From the NCBI GenBank assembly GCA_902825965.1, contig CADEDA010000010.1, positions 47,089-111,088 of the forward strand: a DNA stretch of 64,000 bases, read 5' to 3'. A program made the translations under genes and the position numbers. Below are positions 46,772 to 54,766 of the stretch, piece after piece (position 1 is the first letter of the stretch; each line of letters opens with the position of its first letter). Source of the stretch: an uncultured Gemmatimonadota bacterium (GTDB lineage: Bacteria; Gemmatimonadota; Gemmatimonadetes; Gemmatimonadales; Gemmatimonadaceae). The notes below the pieces were generated by a model that ran no database searches, was not told where the DNA came from, and saw only the letters and a program-made list of their open reading frames with translations.

Positions 46772-48322
46772 TCACGGATACCGCTGCGTCATCCCCCACC
46801 CGCCCGTGAGCGCTTCGACACGTAATACCGCTCCGTCGTCACAGCGACCCAAACCAAGCGCCCGCTTGGCCACCACATACTCGGCCAGCGCCGGATCCCC
46901 AGCCTGATTGGTCCGACTGGCGCCCCACCAGGCCTCGCTCTTTCCGCAGTCGCCAGACTCGACCTCGGCCTTGCCATACGCCCAACACAGCGAGGCCGAC
47001 GTGTGCAACAGCAGCGGAGCAGATGACCCGCCCGCGATTCGTAGTTCGGTGATGAACGGTGCCGCCCGCCGCGGCACGATGGCCACATACAAGTAGTCGC
47101 AGTCCTCGGCGACCCGCACCGCCACGTCCGTTGCATCGGGCAAGGTGCGGGCCTGCTGCCAGACGGCTTCCGTGAGCCGGCCGTCGGTGCGGATAGCCGG
47201 TGTCGGCAGCGCCGGCCGGAGTGCGACGTCGAAGCGCGCCGGCAGGCTGCCGCGCAGTGCGGCGGTGAATCGCTCGGGGTCGAACGGTTGTGCGTCGGCG
47301 GCGAGCACCGAGCGCACGAATGCCACCGTCTCACGCGTGACGGCCGCCTGTGTGGATGCGGCGGCTTCGCCGCTCAGCGACCCCAGGGGTGCCGAGGTCA
47401 GCAGCACCTCCGGGGCGGTGAGCCACTGCCGGCCTTGGTGCTCGCGCAGGGTCACCTGCACCACCGGCGCCCGGGCAGCCGCCGCGTGGAACACGGTGTC
47501 CTGATCGGGATGTGCGAAGGGACGCCAGTGCAGCAGCGGCGCGCGGAGGTTCCCCGGCCGCCAGCCCGGGTCGCCGGTGAGGCCGGGATGGCGCCTGCGA
47601 TCCAGCGCCTCGAAGCCGTCGAGCGAGACCACGCCGCGCACGCCCGCGTGCCCCATCGCCAGCAACTGCACCACCGGCCCCCCGGCGCCGTGCCCGATGA
47701 GCACCAGTCGGTCCATCGGCCAACCGCGTGCGGCGAGGTGGTTGATCGCCAGCCGTGCGGCGGACTCGTTGCCGAGCAGGACCAGCGTGGCGATGCCATG
47801 CGCGGCGAGTTGGGCTGCGGCTCCTTCATATAGAAGTGGCGGGAAGGCACCGACGATCAGCACCAGTCCGCGGGGCGCCGGCGGCAGCTCGTCGACCTGG
47901 CGACAGAGTGCCTGTTGGTCCATGGCGCGCGCCACCGCGCCCGAGTCCACGGTTGCACCGTAGAAGAGCAGGCGCGCCGTCACGTGTTCTGCGGCGTCCA
48001 CGCCTGGGGCGACGTGACGCACGAGGGCAGCGTACGAGACCGCACGCGCTTCGACCGCTGCGATTGGCGGGCCGAACAGAAGCGCTCGGACGCGCTGCGG
48101 CGAGGCACCGGAATCCGCGGGCGACGCGTACGGAATGCCGACCGTGCGCGAGTGGTCCACCAGCTCGACCGGCGCGACTCGACACTGCGCGTGAATCGCG
48201 GCGGGCGCGACCACGCCGCTGACGATGGCGCAGACGATGAAGCTGGCGATGGTGCTGGCGATGGTGCTGGCGACGGCGTTGCGACGCGAGAGGCAGCGCG
48301 CGCAGGGGCTGAAGGAGCGCAT
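46772..48322 (-). CDS. Secreted alpha/beta-hydrolase-like protein with nucleophile Ser replaced by Gly, plus CBM9-like domain
   Basis: A 516-residue secreted protein (signal rich in TIAS repeats). The central part resembles dienelactone/PAF-acetylhydrolase-type folds: RGLVLIVGAFPP, then strand-turn-helix RLVLIGHGAGGPVVQLLA and VVSLDGFEALDRR. The nucleophile elbow reads GHGAG, so the catalytic serine is glycine (codon GGC at 47687-47689). The C-terminal 140 residues (AIRTDGRLTEAVWQQARTL...DYLYVAIVPRR) resemble a CBM9-like domain. It is probably non-hydrolytic, or uses another residue. Start chosen at ATG 48322. Confidence 0.7.
   Translation of the reverse strand: MRSFSPCARCLSRRNAVASTIASTIASFIVCAIVSGVVAPAAIHAQCRVAPVELVDHSRTVGIPYASPADSGASPQRVRALLFGPPIAAVEARAVSYAALVRHVAPGVDAAEHVTARLLFYGATVDSGAVARAMDQQALCRQVDELPPAPRGLVLIVGAFPPLLYEGAAAQLAAHGIATLVLLGNESAARLAINHLAARGWPMDRLVLIGHGAGGPVVQLLAMGHAGVRGVVSLDGFEALDRRRHPGLTGDPGWRPGNLRAPLLHWRPFAHPDQDTVFHAAAARAPVVQVTLREHQGRQWLTAPEVLLTSAPLGSLSGEAAASTQAAVTRETVAFVRSVLAADAQPFDPERFTAALRGSLPARFDVALRPALPTPAIRTDGRLTEAVWQQARTLPDATDVAVRVAEDCDYLYVAIVPRRAAPFITELRIAGGSSAPLLLHTSASLCWAYGKAEVESGDCGKSEAWWGASRTNQAGDPALAEYVVAKRALGLGRCDDGAVLRVEALTGGWGMTQRYP
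48236..48271. repeat. 12-bp tandem repeat in a signal-peptide coding region
   Basis: Three 12-bp units (GATGAAGCTGGC, then GATGGTGCTGGC twice), coding on the minus strand for the Thr-Ile-Ala-Ser-type repeats in the signal of the hydrolase-like protein. Confidence 0.85.
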
Positions 48323-48444
48323 GGTGGTCCGGTGGAGGGAACGTACCGGAGAGCCTACCACCGCCCCGCTGACACCGTCACGCGGCCAACCGAACGCTGA
48401 CAGGATTGTGCGCTATGCGAATCTTGAGTGCCTCCGCCGGCTCG

Positions 48445-49254
48445 TCACTCGAGGCGGAATGCATCCGCATCGAGGTACGCCGGGAACCGCGCCCGCCAGG
48501 CCCTCAGGCTCGCCGCCTCGCAACGCACCCACGTCACCTGCGATGCGTCGGTGAGTTGCACCAATGCCCTGCCCTCGGCGTCGTACGCAGCACTGCCGCC
48601 CGCGTACACGATCCCGTTCCCATCGGTGCCGGTGCGGTTGACGCCGGCGACGCAGCTGAGATTCTCGATCGCACGGGCAGGCAGCAGCGACTGCCAAGCG
48701 TGCTGGCGCGCCGCCGGCCAGTTGGCGACGTAGAGCAGCAGGTCGTAGTCCATCCGCCCGGCAGGCAACATGCGGTTGCGCGAGAACACGGGGAAGCGCA
48801 GGTCGTAGCACACCAGCGGACAGATGCGCCAGCCGCGGAACTCCACCACGATGCGCTCGTCACCGGCGGCGAAGTGCTGGTGTTCCTTCGCCATCCGGAA
48901 CAGGTGCCGTTTGTCGTAGTGCGACACGCCACCGTCCGGTGTGACGAAGAGCAAGCGGTTGAACACGGCATCACCCGCCCGGCAGACGATGCTGCCCGTC
49001 ACCGCAGCGTTCCGCTCGCGCGCGATGCGGCGCATCCACTGCAACGTCGCAGCATCCTGCGGCTCGGCGTGCTCGATGGCGGCATTGGAGAAACCGGTGG
49101 TGAATGTCTCGGGCAGTACGATCAGGTCCGGCGCCGTCGGCGAGGGTGCGGCGCCGACCGCGGCCTCGATGGCGTCCCGGTTGCCCGCCGGATCATGCCA
49201 GCGCGTCTCGGCCTGCACGAGCAGCAGGTGCAGGTCGTTGGTCGGATCGTTCAT
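48445..49254 (-). CDS. Nitrilase-family omega-amidase (YafV/Nit2-like)
   Basis: A 269-residue C-N hydrolase with the catalytic triad Glu49 (LPETFTTGF), Lys115 (HYDKRHLF) and Cys149 (PLVCYDLRFP). Sequence style matches YafV/Nit2 omega-amidases, which hydrolyse alpha-ketoglutaramate to 2-oxoglutarate and ammonia. Its ATG overlaps the stop of a YbdL-like aminotransferase (ATGA). This supports a pathway where a glutamine-dependent transaminase is pulled forward by removing its keto product, as in methionine salvage. Specificity remains inferred. Confidence 0.88.
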   Translation of the reverse strand: MNDPTNDLHLLLVQAETRWHDPAGNRDAIEAAVGAAPSPTAPDLIVLPETFTTGFSNAAIEHAEPQDAATLQWMRRIARERNAAVTGSIVCRAGDAVFNRLLFVTPDGGVSHYDKRHLFRMAKEHQHFAAGDERIVVEFRGWRICPLVCYDLRFPVFSRNRMLPAGRMDYDLLLYVANWPAARQHAWQSLLPARAIENLSCVAGVNRTGTDGNGIVYAGGSAAYDAEGRALVQLTDASQVTWVRCEAASLRAWRARFPAYLDADAFRLE

Positions 49255-50447
49255 ATAGAAGCGAGCCGCTCGATGGCGGCGTCCAGCGTAGTGTCGCGCT
49301 TGGCGAAGCAGAGCCGTACCAGGCGCTGGTCGCGAGGCGGCGACCCGTAGAACGACGACAGGGGGATCGTCGCGACGCCGTGCGTGACGCACAACCAGCG
49401 CGCGAACTCGACGTCGGGCAGGTCGGAGAGCGCCGAATAGTCCACGAGTTGGAAGTAGGTCCCGGCGACCGGGAGTGCGGTGAGGCGCGTGCGCGCGAGT
49501 CCGGCCCGGAAGCGATCGCGTCGCGCCTGGTAGAACGCAGGCAGTGCGGCCGCGTGTTGCGGCAGGCTGCGCAGCACCGTCGCGAACGCCTGCTGCGACA
49601 CCGACGAGGTGGCGAAGGTGTTGTACTGGTGCACCTTGCGGAACTCCGCACTCAGCGCGTGAGGCGCGATGCAGGTCCCGACCTTCCACCCCGTGCAGTG
49701 CCAGGTCTTGCCGAAGCTCGAGACGACGAAGGCGCGCGCCGCCAGCTCCTCGTGGCGCAGCACACTCGCATGCGGCCGGCCGTCGAACACGATGTGCTCG
49801 TAGACCTCATCCGAGAGCAGGACACAGTCGCGATCGCGGAGCAGTGCGGCCAACTGGTCGAGGTCCGCGAGCGAGAGCGCGGCGCCAGTGGGGTTGTGCG
49901 GCGAGTTGATGACGAGGAGCCGCGTCCGCGGCGTGAACGCGGCGGCGAGAGCGGCGAAGTCGATCGCGAAGGAATCCGGGCGGTCTTGGCCGTGCAGTGG
50001 GCCGTGCAGAGGAACGTGCACGCAGCGCGCACCGGCGAGTGTGATCGCCGGGTCGTAGCTGTCGTAGCTCGGGTCGAGCACGATGGCCTCGTCACCGGGG
50101 CGCAGCACCGCGTGGATGGCATTGAACAGCGCCTCGGTGGCACCCGAGGTCACCGTGATGTCGCTCGCCGGGTCCACGTGGCGTCCGTAGGCGCCGAACA
50201 CCTGCTCGGCCACCGCCTCGCGCAGGGCCGGCAGGCCCGTCATGGGTGCGTACTGGTTGTGTCCGTCGCGCGCGGCGCGAGCGAGGGCGTCCAGCAGTTC
50301 CGCCGGCGGGTCGAAGTCCGGGAAGCCCTGCCCCAGGTTCATCGCCTGTGACTCGGCGGCGAGCTGGGACATGGTGGTGAAGATGGTGGTGCCGACGGCG
50401 GGGAGCTTGGACTGGAGCGAAGGCACGCGGCGGGGGTAAGAAGGCAT
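49251..50447 (-). CDS. PLP-dependent aminotransferase (YbdL / glutamine transaminase K-like)
   Basis: A 398-residue class I aminotransferase starting at ATG 50447 (MPSYPRRVPSLQSKLPAVGTTIFTTMS). Landmarks: NLGQGFPDFDPP, VTSGATEALFNAI, NSPHNPTGAAL, LLSDEVYEHIVFDG and the PLP lysine in SSFGKTWHCTGWKVG, all close to methionine aminotransferase YbdL and kynurenine/glutamine transaminase K. It is cotranslated with the omega-amidase. Likely amino donors are glutamine or methionine; the keto acceptor could be 4-methylthio-2-oxobutanoate. Confidence 0.88.
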   Translation of the reverse strand: MPSYPRRVPSLQSKLPAVGTTIFTTMSQLAAESQAMNLGQGFPDFDPPAELLDALARAARDGHNQYAPMTGLPALREAVAEQVFGAYGRHVDPASDITVTSGATEALFNAIHAVLRPGDEAIVLDPSYDSYDPAITLAGARCVHVPLHGPLHGQDRPDSFAIDFAALAAAFTPRTRLLVINSPHNPTGAALSLADLDQLAALLRDRDCVLLSDEVYEHIVFDGRPHASVLRHEELAARAFVVSSFGKTWHCTGWKVGTCIAPHALSAEFRKVHQYNTFATSSVSQQAFATVLRSLPQHAAALPAFYQARRDRFRAGLARTRLTALPVAGTYFQLVDYSALSDLPDVEFARWLCVTHGVATIPLSSFYGSPPRDQRLVRLCFAKRDTTLDAAIERLASI

Positions 50448-50514
50448 GAGGTCGCCCAAGGTGGCGATGCAACAACTTGACGAGTGCAGCACCAACGCGC
50501 GAGAGGGCTGGCGC

Positions 50515-50542
50515 ATCCAATGTACCGAGTGGTGAATTGGAT
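50515..50542. promoter_or_regulatory. Inverted repeat upstream of the first propeller gene
   Basis: ATCCAAT (50515-50521) and ATTGGAT (50536-50542) are perfect inverted copies, centres 21 bp apart (two helical turns), 51 bp before the gene at 50593 and between divergent genes. A possible operator. Confidence 0.4.
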
Positions 50543-50592
50543 CGGCGCACTCGTGCCCCGCGTACCGGACGAAGCCCACGGAGGACATGGTC

Positions 50593-51732
50593 ATGACCAT
50601 CCCGCACACCCGCCTTCTGCTCGTCGCGGTGCTGCTCGCCGCGTCGTCGGGCTCCACCGCCGCGCAGCGCCTGCCCGACCTGCGTACGAAGCCAGACGCC
50701 GGCAGCCCGGATCCGTTCACCCAGATCGCGGGCGTCCGTGAGCTCCCGGACGGACGCGTGATCGTCACCGATCAGGCCGAGCAACTCGTGCGCCTGGTGG
50801 ACTTCCGCCAGCGCTCCTCGCGGCAGCTGGGCCGTTCGGGCGATGGACCGGGCGAGTACCGATTCCCCATGGCACCGGTCGCTGCCGCCGGCGACAGCAC
50901 CTGGATCTTCGACGCGACGCTGCGGCGCATGCTCCTCGTCGCCGCCGACGGTCGCTTCGTGCGCAGCGCCTTGCTGCCAACGTCGGGACCAGCGGCCTCG
51001 GCGGCGAGCGTGCGCGGGGTCGATGCACGAGCGCGGCTGTACCTGGAAGGGAACAGCTTCGACCGCGAACGCGGCAGCTTCAGCGACTCGGTCGCCGTGA
51101 TCCGCTTCGACCCGGCCACCGAGCGAGCCGAGGTGGTCACGCGCGTCTGGGGCGGCGGGCGCGTGGAGCTGAACCGTCCCGAGGGGCCCGTGTCACTCGC
51201 GCGCGGCATCACGCCGTATCCCCACATGGATGCGTGGGTGGCACTCCCGGACGGCGGCGTGGCGATCATCAAGCATCGGCCGTTCCGGATCGATGTCGTC
51301 GACGCCAGCGGGAAACGTCGTGAGGGCGCGTCCCTGCCCTTCCAACCGGTGGAGGTGACGGCGGCGGACCGCGACGCACATCGTCGGCGTGCGGTCGAGG
51401 TGAAGTCGCGGGCCGTGGGTGTCGGTGGTCGAGCGGGTGGCATGCAGCAACCCGGCCGACAGTTCACCGATGCGGAGTTCCCTCGGCAGATGCCCCCGTT
51501 CATCGCACGCGCGGTCATCGCGTCACCGGACGGCGAGATCTGGGTCGGACGCAGCCACCCTGGCCGCGCCAAGGACTGGCAGTACGATGTGTTCTCGGCA
51601 GCGGGTCGCAGCCTCGGATCGGTGACGCTCCCGGTGGGGAGCAGCGTCGTGGGATTCGGACGGGGGACCGTGTACGTCGCCCGCACGGACCCGGACGACG
51701 AACTCGTGTATCTCGAGCGCTACCGTCGATAG
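50593..51732 (+). CDS. Secreted six-bladed beta-propeller protein (PF17170-like), first copy
   Basis: A 379-residue protein with a signal peptide (LLLVAVLLAASSGSTAAQ). It has blade motifs such as ELPDGRVIVTDQAEQLVRLVDF and QLGRSGDGPGEYRFP, the GxGPGEY signature of the BF2992/PF17170-type six-bladed propellers. Two ATGs are available (50587 and 50593); GGAGG at 50580-50584 is spaced correctly for the second. It is a paralogue of the gene at 52690. The stop overlaps the convergent regulator's coding end by 13 bp. Confidence 0.82.
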   Translation: MTIPHTRLLLVAVLLAASSGSTAAQRLPDLRTKPDAGSPDPFTQIAGVRELPDGRVIVTDQAEQLVRLVDFRQRSSRQLGRSGDGPGEYRFPMAPVAAAGDSTWIFDATLRRMLLVAADGRFVRSALLPTSGPAASAASVRGVDARARLYLEGNSFDRERGSFSDSVAVIRFDPATERAEVVTRVWGGGRVELNRPEGPVSLARGITPYPHMDAWVALPDGGVAIIKHRPFRIDVVDASGKRREGASLPFQPVEVTAADRDAHRRRAVEVKSRAVGVGGRAGGMQQPGRQFTDAEFPRQMPPFIARAVIASPDGEIWVGRSHPGRAKDWQYDVFSAAGRSLGSVTLPVGSSVVGFGRGTVYVARTDPDDELVYLERYRR

Positions 51733-52526
51733 CGCGAGTCGCCTGAGGCGGCGCGGAAGGCCTGCACCACATCCCCGTACGGCAGGCGCGCGCCGTGGGC
51801 CGGGAAGTAGCGGTGACGGAGTCGTCGGAGGTAGCTGCCGTCCACGCCGATGGCGTGTGCGATGGACTCCCAACTGGCACCGGTCTCCTCGTGCACACGG
51901 GCGACGTACAGCAGGGTGACCCAATCCAGACAACGCTTCGGCCGCGGCAGCGCGCTGCGCGGCCAGGTGTCGAGCACGCGACGCGCCGTGCAGCCGATCT
52001 CGAGTGCCACACTCGCCACGCTGCAGGGCTGTCGTTGCGCCCGTGACCGCAGTGCCGCGTGGAGGAACTTCCGCGGGCGCTCGCGCAGATCGGGACAGAC
52101 ACGGGCCAGGTCCTCGGCCACCGCGACCTCGTGCCGCGATCGCAGCAGGCGTGTGAGGGACGCGGTGAGTCGTTGACTCTCCCCCTGCCCCTGCTCGATC
52201 GCCGCGATGCTGGGGAGTTGCGATGCCGCGAGCAGCAGCCCCGTGACGCCGTTGGCCACCCGCACGAAGAGGATGATCGGAAGGGTCGGCACCATCGTTC
52301 GCACCTCCCGCAACCACGCATCGGCGGTCTCGAACGGCTCGCCGTCGAACACCAGCACCTGCGATCGCGCCAGGAGCGCCTCCGCGTCGCGACCGTCACC
52401 GACCCGTTCGAGCGACACGTGCAGCGACTGGCACGCGAACCGCACGCGCGCCTCCGCGCTCGGCGTTAAGCGCAACGCGACGACTGATGGCTGGTCAACG
52501 GTTCGATTCGATCCGGCGGGGGTCAT
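51720..52526 (-). CDS. AraC-like transcriptional regulator with degenerate receiver-like N-terminus
   Basis: A 268-residue protein. The C-terminal 100 residues form a two-helix-turn-helix AraC-type domain (SVASVALEIGCTARRVLDTW, then WESIAHAIGVDGSYLRRLRHRYFP). The N-terminal 120 residues look like a receiver fold (SQVLVFDGEPFETADAWLREVRTMVPTLPIILFVRV) without a convincing phosphorylation pocket. It is flanked by two paralogous propeller genes: convergent with one (13-bp overlap) and divergent from the other across a 163-bp control region. It is the likely regulator of the 52690-54646 operon. Confidence 0.78.
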   Translation of the reverse strand: MTPAGSNRTVDQPSVVALRLTPSAEARVRFACQSLHVSLERVGDGRDAEALLARSQVLVFDGEPFETADAWLREVRTMVPTLPIILFVRVANGVTGLLLAASQLPSIAAIEQGQGESQRLTASLTRLLRSRHEVAVAEDLARVCPDLRERPRKFLHAALRSRAQRQPCSVASVALEIGCTARRVLDTWPRSALPRPKRCLDWVTLLYVARVHEETGASWESIAHAIGVDGSYLRRLRHRYFPAHGARLPYGDVVQAFRAASGDSRYRR

Positions 52527-52534
52527 CGAGGACC

Positions 52535-52563
52535 ATCATTGGTTCTGTACCATCGCTTGGCAA
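52535..52563 (-). promoter_or_regulatory. Putative promoter of the AraC-like regulator
   Basis: On the minus strand, TTGCCA (52563-52558), a 17-bp spacer and AATGAT (52540-52535), ending 8 nt before the ATG at 52526. The AATTC boxes lie just upstream of the -35. Confidence 0.4.
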
Positions 52564-52573
52564 GTCCGACATT

Positions 52574-52598
52574 AATTCGGCTCAATTCCGGACAATTC
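52574..52598 (+). promoter_or_regulatory. Three AATTC boxes at exact 10-bp spacing (candidate operator)
   Basis: AATTC begins at 52574, 52584 and 52594, each followed by (C/G)G or GC, so all three lie on one face of the helix. They sit in the middle of the divergent region between the regulator (52526) and the propeller operon (52690). GTCCG (52565-52569) and CGGAC (52589-52593) also form an inverted pair around the first two boxes. Confidence 0.55.
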
Positions 52599-52689
52599 GC
52601 CCCGCCCTCCGCGATTTTCGCACTGGTCGGGCCGTGGCCACGCGCGAAGTTCGTCGGCGTTCGCCACCTCGCGCCGCAGGATGTCGCTC

Positions 52690-53790
52690 ATGTGTGCACG
52701 ATCCATCGTACGTCGTCTCGCCGGTAGGTCGCTGCCCGCACTCGCGGCCGTCAGCATCATCGCGCCTTCACTGTGCGCGCAGGCGAGGAACGGCGCCCGC
52801 ACCCCGAAGGCGAACGTTGATTGGTACTCCGTCGTCGTGCACGACACACTGCGTGGGGATCAACTCCTCGCGCGGCCGACGGACATCGCGCGTCTTCCGG
52901 ACGGGCGGTACCTCGTGGTCGACCAGTCCGAGAAGAACCTGAAGTTGTATGACAGATCCGGCGTGCTTGCGTCGGTGCTCGGACGCGCCGGCGGTGGCCC
53001 CGGGGAGTTCCTCAGCCTGGCGTCCGGTGGCTGGGTCGGCGGCCGACCGTTCGGCTTCGACCGCGCGACCAACTCCGTGAAGTGGTACTCGCCCGCGCTC
53101 AAGTACGAGGCAGCGACGGCGATCGACATGCAGGATCGACCGCAACCGTATCGCGTGGTCGCGCTGCCGCGCGAGCGGTTCCTCGAGTGTGCCTTCGCGA
53201 TGGGACGCGAGGGACAACGACTCGTCGCACTCCGCGGGAAGGATGGGAAGGTCGTCGCCTCCATGTTCCCGCTCTCGGCCTCGATCGCGCGCCCGTCCGT
53301 GGCGCAGTACACCGTGACGCTCTGCGACAGCCGTGACGGGGTCGTGTTCGCAGCGCTCTCGGGTGGTGATTCCGTGCACGCGTTCGCAGAGGATGGTGCC
53401 CTGCTCGCGTCCGCCCCGCTGCTGCTGGACGGGCGTCCGGTCAAGAGCTTCGCGTCGCTCGTGGATGCGAACGGCGGCAGCCCACGTCTCAAGGACGGCG
53501 GTTGGGTGCAGCACGGCATGCAGATGGCGATCCGCGTGACCGCGATGCGCGACGGCTATGTGGCCGTCCAGGTGATCACCTTCGACGCCGTGAAGGGGGT
53601 CGACGTCGTCGAGGGCGGTCGCGTGTCGGTGCTGCGCCTGCGCGACCGCCGACTCACGGCCTTGGGCACCATCCCGCTCGAGGCGGGACTCTTCAACGCG
53701 ACGGATCGCGGCGCGTTCCTGCTCCGATGGCTCGGGCGGGGCGCCGAGCGTGTCGAGGTCTCGGAGCTCATCATCCGGAGGGCGCCATGA
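52690..53790 (+). CDS. Secreted six-bladed beta-propeller protein (PF17170-like), second copy
   Basis: A 366-residue protein with a signal peptide (SLPALAAVSIIAPSLCAQ) and propeller motifs RLPDGRYLVVDQSEKNLKLYD and VLGRAGGGPGEFLSL, clearly paralogous to the protein at 50593. AGGA at 52678-52681 favours the ATG at 52690 over that at 52681. The stop overlaps the next gene's start (ATGA), so it is the first of three coupled genes. In Bacteroidota, related propellers accompany small secreted NVEALA peptides; here a Cys-rich peptide is two genes downstream. Confidence 0.82.
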   Translation: MCARSIVRRLAGRSLPALAAVSIIAPSLCAQARNGARTPKANVDWYSVVVHDTLRGDQLLARPTDIARLPDGRYLVVDQSEKNLKLYDRSGVLASVLGRAGGGPGEFLSLASGGWVGGRPFGFDRATNSVKWYSPALKYEAATAIDMQDRPQPYRVVALPRERFLECAFAMGREGQRLVALRGKDGKVVASMFPLSASIARPSVAQYTVTLCDSRDGVVFAALSGGDSVHAFAEDGALLASAPLLLDGRPVKSFASLVDANGGSPRLKDGGWVQHGMQMAIRVTAMRDGYVAVQVITFDAVKGVDVVEGGRVSVLRLRDRRLTALGTIPLEAGLFNATDRGAFLLRWLGRGAERVEVSELIIRRAP

Positions 53791-54425
53791 ACATCGGACT
53801 TCGCCTGCGATCGATCATGAGCGTGCTCGGTGTCGGGGTGCTCATGGCGCTGCTCGGTGCCTCGGCAAGCCGGATGCTCACCCCGGCGGCACCAGCGCGC
53901 GCGGGTGTGCCCTCGGTGGATCCCTCGCAGACGCCCGAACCCGATTTCGATTCGGCCACGGCACGCATCTCCGGCATGGCCGGCGCCGCGCTGATGGAGG
54001 CCCTCCGCCGCCACAACGGGTCCGCCGACTCCGTGATCGCCATCGTCCTGACGGCCGAGGATTGCCTCACCTGCGAGGATCTCGGCCGCCAGCTGCGTGA
54101 ACTCCGACGGGCCACGCCGTTGCCGGTGGTGATCGCCGCCGAGAGTCTCTCCGCGCCCGTGGTCGCCACCTTCCTCGACCGGGAGCACCTGGTCACGGTC
54201 CCGGTGGTGGCCCTGCCCCATGCTTCCGTCCTCGCCGATGGCCGACGATTCACGACGCCAGCGGCATTCATCGTCACCCTCGGTTCGGGTGAACTCGCGG
54301 GCATCTCCCACACGAAGCGCTTCAAGTACGCCCGCGCGCGCTCGTTCCGAGACGAACTCGGCTTCGGGGGAACGGAAGGGCACGCTTCGGTTCGTTCACG
54401 CCTTACGCAGGAGAAGGCACCATGA
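53787..54425 (+). CDS. Membrane-anchored thioredoxin-like CxxC protein
   Basis: A 212-residue protein with an N-terminal membrane segment (SVLGVGVLMALLGASAS). It continues with a thioredoxin-like region: strand SVIAIVLTAEDC, redox pair Cys93-Cys96 (CLTC), helix EDLGRQLRELRR, strand LPVVIAAES and a TTPAAFIV segment in the cis-proline position. I infer an extracytoplasmic thiol-disulfide role. It is coupled by ATGA overlaps to the propeller before it and to the Cys-rich peptide after it, so the peptide is a natural candidate substrate. Confidence 0.7.
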   Translation: MNIGLRLRSIMSVLGVGVLMALLGASASRMLTPAAPARAGVPSVDPSQTPEPDFDSATARISGMAGAALMEALRRHNGSADSVIAIVLTAEDCLTCEDLGRQLRELRRATPLPVVIAAESLSAPVVATFLDREHLVTVPVVALPHASVLADGRRFTTPAAFIVTLGSGELAGISHTKRFKYARARSFRDELGFGGTEGHASVRSRLTQEKAP

Positions 54426-54646
54426 AGACCAGGATCGGCCGGTTCTCGCTCTGGGCGCTCGTGTGTACGCTCGGATTCAGTCTGGGCTTCGCGACGAATG
54501 TGTACGCGTCGTCGCCATCGCCCACGGAGTTCGCCTGCAAGCAGTGCTGGTACACGCCGCCCGAGCCACCCAACACGTGCTCGGAGTGCCACCACAACTG
54601 CCTCGGTGGCGAGTACATCTGCTGCGGCTGTCCGGCCGAGCAGTAG
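54422..54646 (+). CDS. Small secreted Cys-rich peptide
   Basis: A 74-residue protein with a signal peptide (LWALVCTLGFSLGFATNVYAS, cut near residue 30). The short mature part carries eight cysteines: Cys39, 42, 53, 56, 60, 67, 68 and 70, arranged CxxC, CxxCHHNC and CCxC. It could be a disulfide-knotted or metal-binding peptide. The ATG overlaps the stop of the thioredoxin-like gene. NVYAS at the cleavage region weakly recalls the NVEALA motif of Bacteroidota peptides that also sit beside propeller genes. I know of no named family that matches. Confidence 0.72.
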   Translation: MKTRIGRFSLWALVCTLGFSLGFATNVYASSPSPTEFACKQCWYTPPEPPNTCSECHHNCLGGEYICCGCPAEQ

Positions 54647-54701
54647 GGGGAGTGGTCGCCTGCACGCGTGACTGCGCGCTCAGGCAGGGGTGGTGCGGCG
54701 C

Positions 54702-54729
54702 GGGGCGCTCACGTGTGGGTGGGCGCCCC
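54702..54729. terminator. Hairpin after the Cys-rich peptide operon
   Basis: GGGGCGC (54702-54708) pairs with GCGCCCC (54723-54729), 55 bp past the peptide stop, between convergent genes. Confidence 0.45.
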
Positions 54730-54766
54730 CCGTCGTGCTTCGGCACTCCTCGCGGTCCCGGCGCCC

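Noticed and set aside
52557..52573. Possible sigma-54 promoter (TTGGCA) before the propeller operon
   Set aside because: The GC of the -12 element is missing at the required distance.
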